NCBI GenBank assembly: GCA_964412555.1
Contig: CAYPPG010000029.1
Coordinates: 1 to 64,000, forward strand
Reading direction: 5' to 3'
Length of the DNA: 64,000 bases
Source of the DNA: CAYPPG01 sp964412555
GTDB lineage: Bacteria; Hinthialibacterota; Hinthialibacteria; Hinthialibacterales; Hinthialibacteraceae
In this document: positions 1 through 8,809 of the stretch, piece after piece
Numbering within the stretch: the stretch's first letter is position 1
Layout of the letters: each line of letters opens with the position of its first letter
Translations under genes and position numbers: made by a program
Notes under the pieces: model-generated
Told to the model about the DNA's origin: nothing
Database searches by the model: none
What the model saw: only the letters and a program-made list of their open reading frames with translations

Positions 1-83
1 ACGGGTCACACCTAACCGACTCCAGGGGGGTCAAAGGTACCCGGCTATTGACAACGAGAGTGTGACGGGCCGTATTGCAAAAG

Positions 84-106
84 GGATCAGAGTTTCGTCG
101 TGTTCC
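84..106 (-). repeat. Family A short repeat, copy 1
   Basis: A 23-bp sequence (core CGACGAAACTCTGATCC on the minus strand) that recurs exactly at 154-176, 70 bp away. The flanks are also related: on the minus strand both copies are followed by a similar T-rich then CAAT-containing stretch, so this looks like a degenerate 70-bp tandem unit rather than chance. The 1-83 stretch has no gene and contains a separated inverted pair (GTCACAC near 5, GTGTGAC near 60). Function unknown; I see no coding potential of its own. Confidence 0.75.
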
Positions 107-153
107 AATCCCGTAACGCCGGCGTCCCGCCGGCTATTTCCACATTGTAAAGA

Positions 154-176
154 GGATCAGAGTTTCGTCGTGTTCC
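154..176 (-). repeat. Family A short repeat, copy 2, overlapping a gene end
   Basis: Second exact copy of the 23-bp element at 84-106. It overlaps the 3' end of the pseudopilin-like gene: the last residues (NTTKL) and the TGA stop of that gene are encoded by the repeat itself. A short inverted repeat (GCCGGC near 118-134, within GGCGTCCCGCC) lies between the copies. This suggests the repeat was inserted at or replaced the original end of the gene. Confidence 0.75.
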
Positions 177-801
177 CAAGGTTGTCCTTATAGATGATTC
201 CAATACTTTCCATTCCGTTTGAGGGATCGAATAAATTTGCCCGCAATGGCCACGATTCATAGGGGACTCTTCGCAAAACGGTAATGTCATATTGAGGGGG
301 TAATTCCAACGATGGCCCTACGCTCAATGCGCCCCACGCGATATGAGAATATCCGTTTGGATATTGTTCTATTTCTTTCGATGTTTTGACCCAATGAAGA
401 ACGATGGGAGTTAGATCCCGTTTGCGTTCGTCCACCGCCGACATGAATGGATCGATCGGCGGCTGTTCTATAAAAGAAACCGGTGAGGTTAAAAAAGCCA
501 GATTGGCAGGTGTATTCGAGCGGATCGGACAAAGAATAATTCCGGGAAACAACAATTCCGGATCGGGGGGAAATCGATCATTGTTCGGATGCTCCACGGT
601 ATAGATTTGGAGCGCTTTGACCAGGGATGATAATCCTTGATACGATTGTGCGATTTTCGTTACATGGGTTTTTTGTTCAAACTTTGGAATGAGAAGCACG
701 ATCAACAGTAACAGGATACCGCTAAAAATAAAAATTTCCGCTAAATGTTTAAACGCCAATCGCTCGATTTGTTTTCGTGTTGATTCGGTTCTATTTTCCA
801 T
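157..801 (-). CDS. Type II secretion pseudopilin-like protein
   Basis: A 214-residue protein with a short charged N-terminus, one hydrophobic segment (about residues 20-40, IFIFSGILLLLIVLLIP) and then a soluble domain, the layout of type IV pilin and GspG-like pseudopilins. The canonical GFTLIE cleavage motif is not visible, so membership is by architecture only. Residues about 150-170 (NGYSHIAWGALSVGPS) resemble the 'SxGPD' region of GspG-like proteins. No other secretion gene is near, so it would be a solitary pseudopilin. The last five residues and the stop codon come from the family A repeat, so the natural C-terminus may have been different. It could also be an unrelated single-pass membrane protein. 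Confidence 0.5.
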   Translation of the reverse strand: MENRTESTRKQIERLAFKHLAEIFIFSGILLLLIVLLIPKFEQKTHVTKIAQSYQGLSSLVKALQIYTVEHPNNDRFPPDPELLFPGIILCPIRSNTPANLAFLTSPVSFIEQPPIDPFMSAVDERKRDLTPIVLHWVKTSKEIEQYPNGYSHIAWGALSVGPSLELPPQYDITVLRRVPYESWPLRANLFDPSNGMESIGIIYKDNLGNTTKL

Positions 802-893
802 TCCATTTTATTCCATTTTCATGAAACTCTTTTATTTGACGCGCCATCCTAATTATAACTCGTCCTGGGCTTATATCATAACGGAAGCGTACC

Positions 894-966
894 GTAGGGG
901 CGGTTCGCGAACCGCCCCTACGCGAATCGCCCCTACGCGAATCGCCCCTACGCGAATCGCCCCTAC
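894..966. repeat. Family B palindrome with 15-bp half-unit amplified
   Basis: Starts with a complete 28-bp palindrome (GTAGGGGCGGTTCGCG and its complement, 894-921). This is followed by three exact tandem 15-bp units (GCGAATCGCCCCTAC) at 922-936, 937-951 and 952-966, which are slightly changed right halves of the palindrome. Complete or near-complete copies of the same palindrome lie at 8773-8800, 11239-11266, 11433-11460 and (degenerate) 11484-11508. The palindrome can form a strong hairpin in either strand. Open frames across it are by-products of its sequence. Confidence 0.9.
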
Positions 967-1655
967 GTGGGAACATGCCTGGAAATTGGTGTTCGTGATC
1001 GATGCAAATGTAATGTTTTGTTGCATCGTTTGTTGTTCTTGTTTCTCTAGTTTTTTATTCTCCTAATAGAATAAAGCTATTTATATGAGTATGTTAACTC
1101 ATATTTCTTCTTGTACTTGAATTGTGGAAATTGAAAATCATGCAGAAGAGAATATTGTCATCAACGAAAAAAATATAAAGAAGTATTCAAAAGTGTCATG
1201 AGATGGCTATAATAGGTCCTATAAGATTGGCCCATGAGATTCACGGTGATGGGTTTTATGATGTTCAAATAACGATTTTTGAATATCGGGTAGTCAAGAT
1301 GCAGGGTATGTGCTACAATAGTGTAAAAATATTTTAAATTCGTAAATGTTATCTATTATATTTAAATGTTATCAATATTTAATATTGTTTTGAGAGCGTT
1401 GGGATTTATTGACTCTCCTCTTTGTACGAACACAATCACGCTTTGGGTATGAGGGCATATTTCGGTTATAAGAGTCCAAAAATGTCGTCAAAAAAGGGAC
1501 GGTACCATTTCGAATGATATGTTCGGAATGGGTAAATGGCTTTGAATCGGATATGTGAATATGAACCTAAACGAACTTGGGCTTTCTATCCGGTTCGTTG
1601 AGGGAATATATCACGCTTTAGATTCTGGTGTTGATAGAAAAAAGGAGGAGATCAC
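967..1655. other. Gene-free region upstream of the adhesin gene
   Basis: About 690 bp, AT-rich, with no convincing open frame on either strand. It holds an 8-bp inverted repeat with a 6-nt loop (ATATGAGT, 1083-1104), which could be an operator or a hairpin. A possible sigma-70 promoter (TAGTCA at 1291, 17-bp spacer, TACAAT at 1314) lies about 340 bp before the adhesin start. The promoter call is weak. The length suggests a long 5' leader or lost genes. Confidence 0.4.
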
Positions 1656-4600
1656 ATGAAAGAAAATCGATTTCACTGGGAACATATTCGGAAGTTTTTT
1701 CTTAACCTGTTTCCGGCAAGGATCACGGCACTGTTTCCCTTGATGTTGGGAATAGGAATGATGTTCGGATTCGTTCATCCCGTTTCCGGCGATGAATTGA
1801 TCGTGAACGGGAGTTTCGAAACAGGGGATTTATCCGGCTGGAACGCTACTGCTGCGGGGGATAATCCGTTTCGCGATTGGTCGGTTAGTCCGTTGGGAGA
1901 AGGAGGAGGGTATACGACTCTTGCCAAAACTCGTCCGCAAGACGGACAGTATGTGGTTTGGAACGGTTTCGAAGGGGATACCCTTGAATTTTTCCTTTTT
2001 CAGAATGTGACGATTCCTACCTTCCCTGGAACGGCTACCCGGGCAACGCTTTCCTGGCAGCATCGAATCCAATGGAATTTCGTTTGGGGTAACAAAGCGA
2101 CCGAGGAAAGAACATTTTCCGTTGAAATTCGAGATGTCGGTACGAATGATGTGATTGAAACGTTGTACAGTTTCGGTACCGGAACACAGGATGAAAATCC
2201 GACGGGTGATACCGGTTGGGAAGACAATAATGTGGATTTATCCGCGTATGCCGGTCAAACGGTCCGTATTACCTTCCGGGAGATCGTTCCTGAAGATTCG
2301 ACCGGTCCGGGGCAAGTTGAATTGGATGCGATCAGTTTGCAGGCTTTGCCCAATGCGGATCCGGTTATTACACTCCCGAGTGGTGCATCGGTGGATTACG
2401 ATGAAAATGGGGGGCCGGTTTATCTGGATCAACAAGCGACCGTGACCGATTCGGACAATGTTGAATTTAATGGCGGCCAATTGACCGTCGCGATTACGGA
2501 AAATGGAACTGTCAACGATAGCTTGACTATCTTGAGTGAAGGTACCGGATCAAAGCAAATCTCTGTTTCCGGTTCCACTGTGAGTTATTCCGGTGTTCCA
2601 TTTGCCACGTATACAGGAGGTTCCGGCACGACTCCGCTTGTATTTACATTCAACTCCTCCGCTGCAACACCTGGAGCCGCTCAAGCGCTGATTCGCCGCA
2701 TTCAGTATAGCAATTCTTCCAGAAATCCGTCTCTTGCTTCCCGATCGGTACAATTTACCGTTACGGACGGTGACGGGGGTACCAGCAACCAGCCGATTAA
2801 AATCGTGAATATGATCGGTCAGAATGATGCGCCTGTGGCAGTCGATGACGCTTATAACGGGAATGAGGGGGAAGCTCTTACCATCGCCGCCGATCAAGGT
2901 GTGCTGATTAATGATACGGATATCGAAAACGACAGTTTAAGCGCTGTTTTGGTTGATGTCCCCGTAAACGGAACCGTGACGCTGAATGCCGATGGTTCAT
3001 TTACCTACACGCATGACGGAAGTGAAACGACCTCGGATTCCTTCACCTATATGGCGAATGATGGGATCGACAACAGCAATGTGGCGACTGTTTCACTGAC
3101 GATTACTCCGGTGAACGATGCGCCTCTTGCGGTTGCTGATTCTTATACCGTGGAAGAAGGGGAAGCCCTAACAGTGGATGCGGCAAATGGTGTGCTGGCA
3201 AACGATACGGATGCGGAAGGGAATGCATTTACCGCGGTGTTGATTTCCCAGCCGGCCAATGGAACTCTTACATTCAATGCCGATGGTTCCTTTACATATG
3301 TTCATGCCGGTGTTGAAGGGGATACGGATTCATTTTCTTACCGTGCCCAGGAAGAGAGTGGAATCGGTACGGATACTGTGGTGACGATTACGGTTACCCC
3401 GAGGAATGATGCCCCGGTCGCTGCCGCAGAAAGCTATACTGTGGATGAAGGCGAAACGTTGACAGTCGATGCGGCGCAAGGGGTATTAGCCAATGACAGT
3501 GATGTTGAAAACGATCCGCTGACGGCTGTTTTGGTTACCGAACCGGTGAATGGCGCGTTGACGCTGAACGCGGATGGTTCCTTTTCATATGAGCATGACG
3601 GCAGTGAAACCACATCGGATTCATTTGCCTATGCGCCAAACGATGGCAGTGAGAACGGCAATACCGTCACCGTTTCGATTACGGTCAATCCGGTCAATGA
3701 TGCGCCGGTCGCTGTGGAAGACACGTATTCGGTCAACGAAGGGGAAACCTTGAACGTCGCTGCAACCGAGGGAGTCTTGGCCAATGACACCGATGCGGAA
3801 AATGACGCATTGACGGCGGTTCTAGTGGAGGGGCCGACAAGCGGTCAATTGACGTTGAATGCGGACGGTTCTTTCTCGTATGTGCATGACGGCAGCGAGG
3901 TGCGCGGAGATTCCTTTACCTATCGAGCAGATGAAGCCGGTGGATTGAGCAGCAATGTTGCCACGGTCAATATTTCAGTTACCCCACAAAACGATGATCC
4001 GGTGGCGAATGACGATGCCTATCAAATCAATGAAGGCGAGACTCTAGTAGCGGAAGGAAATTTAAGCGTACTGACCAATGACACGGATGCAGAGAGTGAT
4101 CCTTTGACAGCAGCAGTCGTTACGGAACCTGCCAATGGAACTCTTACGTTCAATGCCGATGGAACATTTACATACACTCATGACGGGAGTGAAACGGTAG
4201 CCGATTCGTTCACCTACCGTGCCAATGACGGTACTGTCGATAGCAACGTTGCAACCGTCACGATTACCGTGAACCCGGTGAATGATGCCCCCGTAGCCGT
4301 GGCGGATTCCTACTCCGTTGATGAAGGAGCGATCCTTGCCATCACTGCCGATCAAGGTGTGCTGGCCAATGATACGGATGCGGAAAACGATGCGTTGACT
4401 GCAACAGTTCTTACGGCTCCTGCCAACGGAACATTGACGCTGAATGCGGACGGTTCTTTCACCTATACGCATGATGGCAGCGAAACGACCGAAGATTCAT
4501 TTACCTATACGGCAAACGACGGGAATGAGGATAGCGAGCCGGCAACGGTATCGATCACCATCAATCCGGTGAATGACGCACCGATTGTCAATAATGACGC

Positions 4601-7157
4601 GTATCAAGTGAATGAAGGCGCAACCTTGGAAGCGACATCTGAACAATTGAGCGTTTTGAATAATGATAGTGACGCCGATGGTGACACTCTGACAGCTACG
4701 CTTGTCACGCAGCCGGCGCATGGCACGCTGACCTTGAATGCGGATGGGACGTTTACGTATGTTCATGACGGCAGTGAAGAAGATAGCGATTCCTTCACGT
4801 ATAATGCCAATGACGGTACCACGGACGGTGAAACCATTGGAACCGTGACCATTTCCATCGTGCCGGTGAATGATGCGCCAGTCGCGGTGGCTGCCAGCTA
4901 CACGGTCGATGAAGGCGGCACACTTGATGTTACCGCGGATCAAGGTGTATTGGCGAATGATACGGATGCAGAGGGCACGACTCTCACTGCAAGCCTCGTC
5001 GATCAGCCCGTCAATGGCACTCTGGTATTGAATAGCGACGGTTCATTCACTTACGTTCACGACGGGAGTGAAACGACCAGCGATTCATTCACGTACACAG
5101 CGAGTGACGGCGAAACGGAAAGCGAAGCGGTAACGGTCACTTTGACGATCAATCCTGTCAATGATGTCCCGGTTGCCACGATTGACGGTTATCTCGTTGA
5201 TGAAGGCGCTACGTTGACTGTGACCGCTGAAGAAGGAGTACTCGCCAACGACACGGATGCCGAAGAGGGAGACTTGACTGCCATTCTGGTTTCCGAACCG
5301 CAAAATGGTACCTTGACGTTCGCAAATGACGGTTCCTTTATCTATGAGCACGATGGAGAGGAAGACGCCAGCGACTTCTTTACCTATCGCGCAAGTGATG
5401 GAACGGATGAAAGTGAAATCGTTACTGTCGGTATCTCCATTACTCCGGTCAACGATGCTCCTGTTGCAGTTGCGGATAAGTATAAGGTCGATGAAGGGAA
5501 AACCTTGTCCCGGTTTGCTTCATTAGGTGTATTAGCCAATGATACCGATGCGGAAAATGATCCTCTTTCTGCCATTTTGGTTACAGACCCTGTGAATGGA
5601 GAACTGACATTGAACAGTGACGGTTCCTTTACTTATGTGCATGATGGAAGTGAAACATCACGGGATTCTTTCACATACAAAAATAGTGATGGAGAACTGG
5701 AAAGCGCAACTGCCAGAGTTTCCATCCAAGTCAGTTTGGTGAATGACGCTCCGATCAATATTCTTCCGGCATCCCAAACCGTGATAGCAGGCGGTGAATT
5801 GATCATGAATGCGACAAATGAAAACGCATTGAATGTTTCCGATGTCGATGCTCAAGACAACCCTGTTGAAGTGATGCTGTGGGTGGATAACGGCTTATTG
5901 ACTCTTTCGCGTACGATCGGATTGTCCTTCATTTATGGGAACGGCAGTTTGGATACAGGGATGATCTTCAAGGGAAAGATGAGCGATATCAATGCTGCCT
6001 TGAACGAAGGATTGATCTATTATCCCAAAGATGGATTTAGCGGCCAGGATGTTCTTACGTTTACGACAGACGACCAGGGGAACACCGGCGCCGGCCGTGA
6101 ACAGTTCGACACGGATGAGTTGATCATTGTGGTAACCGAGGAGGCGGCTGTCACGCCAACGCCCACACCCGCCGTTACAAATCCGGTCTACATCACCGAT
6201 GAATTGATCGATACCACCGATATCAACAAAGAGATTGATCCGGATGATCTGAGAGATCTCAGCGGTGAAGTCGATTACGATACGGAAGAGGAACGTGCTA
6301 TGGCGATCAAGTGGAATTTGAATCTCCGGAGTGTGGTTGATGTTCACATCTATGTGAGAGTGAACGGCGGTGACGTGATCTCCGGAGCGAAGCTGTTCAA
6401 TGGGTATTATTACCTTGGCCGGACTGCGGATGGTTCTGCGAGACAATTCAACTTTGCCCCGTCTGCCCGTTTGTTGGCGAAGCCATTCGTGGATGGACCC
6501 CAATTTGGAAACAGCTACGAATTTCGAGTATATCTGCTCAAGATTATCGAGGGTAAATTTAGGGCGTCCGGACCGTATGAGCATGCCGCCCCGGTATTCT
6601 TGGCTGAAGAAGGCACAGTGGTTACGACACCGACTCCGATTCCGCAACCGACTTCCACACCGCTACCGGTTGTCGATACTTCACCGACTCCAACCGCTAC
6701 GCCGGAAGCCACTGTCGCGGTTACACCTACGCCGACAGCCACTCCAGGCGCAGAAACAGCGGTGACAGTCACCGATGATGTAGGGAGCACGGCTGATTTG
6801 AGTAATGATCAAGATACGGATTCACAGGATGAGGTTTCTTTGGTCATTCGGTGGGATGAAATCGATCCCAGCAATGTCTTCGATATTCATGTTTATGTGA
6901 AACCGGCTGACACGACCGGGCTTGATGGTGTACGGATCATCAATGGATATTATTTCCTTGGGCAAACCAAAGATCCTGCCGCCACGCTATTGAACTGGAC
7001 TCCGGATTCGAATTTGATATCCCTACCGTTCCGTAACGGGCCGGTCTCGGGAGAGAGTTATGAATTCCGAGTCTATGTAATCGAGCAGGTCGAAGGCCAG
7101 TACCAGGTTCGAAAACCGATTTCCAATGCCGGACCGGTATCCTATGTAATCGAATAG
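1656..7157 (+). CDS. Giant secreted adhesin with ten cadherin-like repeats
   Basis: An 1833-residue protein. Signal peptide at about 1-46, ending near PVSG. A carbohydrate-binding or LamG-like beta domain (residues about 47-230, opening NGSFETGDLSGWN) and a cadherin-like domain (about 230-388) follow. Ten tandem repeats of about 97 residues (about 389-1367) come next. Each begins with a variant of NDAPVAVADSY, carries EGETL, GVLANDTDAE and LNADGSFTYTHDGSE, and fits the Cadherin-like/Big_9 (VCBS-type) families. A NG2/CSPG-like domain (about 1368-1495) is followed by two copies of an unrecognised domain (about 1510-1655 and 1725-1833), each preceded by a Thr-Pro linker. There is no LPXTG or obvious sorting tail. 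A strong ribosome site (AAAGGAGGAG, 1641) fixes the start. The role is inferred to be surface adhesion or matrix building, probably with calcium. A hairpin terminator follows, so it is likely monocistronic. Confidence 0.9.
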   Translation: MKENRFHWEHIRKFFLNLFPARITALFPLMLGIGMMFGFVHPVSGDELIVNGSFETGDLSGWNATAAGDNPFRDWSVSPLGEGGGYTTLAKTRPQDGQYVVWNGFEGDTLEFFLFQNVTIPTFPGTATRATLSWQHRIQWNFVWGNKATEERTFSVEIRDVGTNDVIETLYSFGTGTQDENPTGDTGWEDNNVDLSAYAGQTVRITFREIVPEDSTGPGQVELDAISLQALPNADPVITLPSGASVDYDENGGPVYLDQQATVTDSDNVEFNGGQLTVAITENGTVNDSLTILSEGTGSKQISVSGSTVSYSGVPFATYTGGSGTTPLVFTFNSSAATPGAAQALIRRIQYSNSSRNPSLASRSVQFTVTDGDGGTSNQPIKIVNMIGQNDAPVAVDDAYNGNEGEALTIAADQGVLINDTDIENDSLSAVLVDVPVNGTVTLNADGSFTYTHDGSETTSDSFTYMANDGIDNSNVATVSLTITPVNDAPLAVADSYTVEEGEALTVDAANGVLANDTDAEGNAFTAVLISQPANGTLTFNADGSFTYVHAGVEGDTDSFSYRAQEESGIGTDTVVTITVTPRNDAPVAAAESYTVDEGETLTVDAAQGVLANDSDVENDPLTAVLVTEPVNGALTLNADGSFSYEHDGSETTSDSFAYAPNDGSENGNTVTVSITVNPVNDAPVAVEDTYSVNEGETLNVAATEGVLANDTDAENDALTAVLVEGPTSGQLTLNADGSFSYVHDGSEVRGDSFTYRADEAGGLSSNVATVNISVTPQNDDPVANDDAYQINEGETLVAEGNLSVLTNDTDAESDPLTAAVVTEPANGTLTFNADGTFTYTHDGSETVADSFTYRANDGTVDSNVATVTITVNPVNDAPVAVADSYSVDEGAILAITADQGVLANDTDAENDALTATVLTAPANGTLTLNADGSFTYTHDGSETTEDSFTYTANDGNEDSEPATVSITINPVNDAPIVNNDAYQVNEGATLEATSEQLSVLNNDSDADGDTLTATLVTQPAHGTLTLNADGTFTYVHDGSEEDSDSFTYNANDGTTDGETIGTVTISIVPVNDAPVAVAASYTVDEGGTLDVTADQGVLANDTDAEGTTLTASLVDQPVNGTLVLNSDGSFTYVHDGSETTSDSFTYTASDGETESEAVTVTLTINPVNDVPVATIDGYLVDEGATLTVTAEEGVLANDTDAEEGDLTAILVSEPQNGTLTFANDGSFIYEHDGEEDASDFFTYRASDGTDESEIVTVGISITPVNDAPVAVADKYKVDEGKTLSRFASLGVLANDTDAENDPLSAILVTDPVNGELTLNSDGSFTYVHDGSETSRDSFTYKNSDGELESATARVSIQVSLVNDAPINILPASQTVIAGGELIMNATNENALNVSDVDAQDNPVEVMLWVDNGLLTLSRTIGLSFIYGNGSLDTGMIFKGKMSDINAALNEGLIYYPKDGFSGQDVLTFTTDDQGNTGAGREQFDTDELIIVVTEEAAVTPTPTPAVTNPVYITDELIDTTDINKEIDPDDLRDLSGEVDYDTEEERAMAIKWNLNLRSVVDVHIYVRVNGGDVISGAKLFNGYYYLGRTADGSARQFNFAPSARLLAKPFVDGPQFGNSYEFRVYLLKIIEGKFRASGPYEHAAPVFLAEEGTVVTTPTPIPQPTSTPLPVVDTSPTPTATPEATVAVTPTPTATPGAETAVTVTDDVGSTADLSNDQDTDSQDEVSLVIRWDEIDPSNVFDIHVYVKPADTTGLDGVRIINGYYFLGQTKDPAATLLNWTPDSNLISLPFRNGPVSGESYEFRVYVIEQVEGQYQVRKPISNAGPVSYVIE

Positions 7158-7178
7158 TATTTCAAATCTAAGGAATTG

Positions 7179-7225
7179 AATCGGGCATGACTGGTTTGAT
7201 TGATGGGTCATGCCCGATTTTTTTT
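7179..7225 (+). terminator. Rho-independent terminator after the adhesin gene
   Basis: A perfect 13-bp stem (AATCGGGCATGAC, 7179-7191, with its complement at 7207-7219), a 15-nt loop and a run of T beginning in the stem's 3' end (7218-7225). It lies 22 bp after the adhesin stop codon. Confidence 0.9.
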
Positions 7226-7381
7226 GCCTTGAGAAATGGATCAATCCCCCTTCTTGAAAAAGAATAATTCTCTCTTCGATTCTGAAGTGATCTTGACACC
7301 ATGCCTTGGATGACGGGAGAATAGAAAAACCTTATTCGAAGGAGGAACTTTTCTCTCCCTGAGGGAAATGAGTATATTGAT

Positions 7382-8776
7382 ATGAATCAAACACGTCGAA
7401 GCTTTCTTAAAAACTCCGCGCTTACCATGGCTGGCTTGGCGGCCTCTGCATCCGGGTTCTGTTCGGATAACGGGAACAAACCGAATTTCGTGATTATATT
7501 TTTGGATGATTCCGGGTGGGCTGATTTCAAACCGTTCGGCAAACCGGTGTACGATACGCCGAATGTCCGGCGGCTCGCCGAAGAAGGATGCCGGTTCAAC
7601 AATTTTTATGTAACCCAGGCTGTCTGTTCGGCTTCTCGTGCTTCGCTGCTCAGCGGCTGTTATCCGGGCCGCACAAAGGTGTTCGGTGCGCATGCACCCG
7701 AAGCACGCGGGCTGGATCCCAAATATGCGACATTGGGCGAAGTCCTCCAAACCGCCGGCTACAAAACCGCCGTGTTTGGCAAATGGCATATTGGTGATCA
7801 GCCGGAAACCCGTCCCCCCGCCCGCGGCTTCAATGAGTCGTGCGGATTGATGTACTCGAACGATATGTGGGAATTTCATCCTGAAAATCCGGATTATTGG
7901 GGCAAATGGCCGTTGCATTTCTGGGATAATGGAGAAATCGCTATCGAACGGGTCACACCGGCATTGCAAAATAATCTCACGACATGGTACACCGAACATG
8001 CAGTGGATTTCATCCGGCGAAACAAAGACGAACCGTTTTTTCTCTATGTCCCCCACTCCATGCCCCACGTGCCGTTATTCTGCAGTAAAAAATTCGAAGG
8101 CAAATCGGGCGTAGGATTATATGGGGATGTGATGATGGAAATCGATTGGTCGGTCGGGCAAATCGTCAATACTCTCGAAGAATGTGGGGTTGACGACAAC
8201 ACCATGATTCTCTTTACCTCGGACAACGGCCCCTGGATTTCCTACGGCAATCACGCCGGAAGCACTCCCTTCCGTGAAGCCAAAGGAACGGGATTCGATG
8301 GGGGAACCCGCAGTGCATGCATCATGAAATATCCGGGAAAAATCGAACCGGGAACGGCGTCCACCAATACGTTGTGCACCATCGATGTTCTTCCTACTCT
8401 CGCCAATCTTGCAGGTGCAAAACTCCCGGATAATCCCATCGATGGCAAAGATGTATGGCCCCTTATCACCAACCAACCAGGAGCCAAAAATCCGCATGAC
8501 TACTATCCTTTTTCAACCGGCAAGACTTTCGAAGGCGTCATCAGCGGCGACGGGCACTGGAAACTCCACCTGCCTCACCGCTATCGCACTCTTGTCGAAT
8601 CCGGTCTCGACGGAGAAGCGGGTAAATACACGCATAAAAACGTCGAACTCTCCCTTTTCGATATGCGAACCGATCCCTTTGAAACGATCAATGTCATTGA
8701 CCGGTATCCTGAAGTGGCTGAGAAAATGAAAGGATATGCAGAGGCTCATAAGAAGAAATTTTATCCGAAAAAGTAG
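7382..8776 (+). CDS. Tat-exported sulfatase, arylsulfatase A family
   Basis: A 464-residue alkaline-phosphatase-fold sulfatase that should hydrolyse sulfate esters, probably on polysaccharides, outside the cytoplasm. Residues 5-10 (RRSFLK) begin a twin-arginine signal. Metal-binding LDD is at 41-43. C82-S-A-S-R86 is the C-x-A-x-R form of the sulfatase signature, whose cysteine must become formylglycine. Further family signatures are the GKWHIG stretch (about 137) and TSDNGPW in the middle. No radical-SAM maturase is seen in the window, and the only FGE-fold gene (14066) lacks catalytic cysteines, so activation must be encoded elsewhere. The TAG stop lies inside a family B repeat, so the original C-terminus may have been altered. 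Length is typical. The substrate is unknown. Confidence 0.92.
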   Translation: MNQTRRSFLKNSALTMAGLAASASGFCSDNGNKPNFVIIFLDDSGWADFKPFGKPVYDTPNVRRLAEEGCRFNNFYVTQAVCSASRASLLSGCYPGRTKVFGAHAPEARGLDPKYATLGEVLQTAGYKTAVFGKWHIGDQPETRPPARGFNESCGLMYSNDMWEFHPENPDYWGKWPLHFWDNGEIAIERVTPALQNNLTTWYTEHAVDFIRRNKDEPFFLYVPHSMPHVPLFCSKKFEGKSGVGLYGDVMMEIDWSVGQIVNTLEECGVDDNTMILFTSDNGPWISYGNHAGSTPFREAKGTGFDGGTRSACIMKYPGKIEPGTASTNTLCTIDVLPTLANLAGAKLPDNPIDGKDVWPLITNQPGAKNPHDYYPFSTGKTFEGVISGDGHWKLHLPHRYRTLVESGLDGEAGKYTHKNVELSLFDMRTDPFETINVIDRYPEVAEKMKGYAEAHKKKFYPKK

Positions 8777-8800
8777 GGGCGGTTCGGGAACTGCCCCTAC
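8773..8800. repeat. Family B palindrome between convergent genes
   Basis: A 28-bp palindrome copy with two changes from the consensus. Its second to fourth bases form the TAG stop codon of the sulfatase gene, and its end is 10 bp from the stop of the convergent HerA-type gene. It could act as a bidirectional hairpin at this gene junction. Confidence 0.88.
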
Positions 8801-8809
8801 ACGAAGGCA

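Noticed and set aside
87..290. 67-aa frame ending WNTTKL
   Set aside because: Translation of family A repeats; it overlaps the pseudopilin-like gene in another frame.
791..976. Protein-coding frame with repeated SRRGD units
   Set aside because: It is a translation of the family B repeat with no ribosome site or family.
5895..6647. 250-aa antisense frame in the adhesin
   Set aside because: No recognisable domain, no ribosome site; the sense strand is clearly coding.
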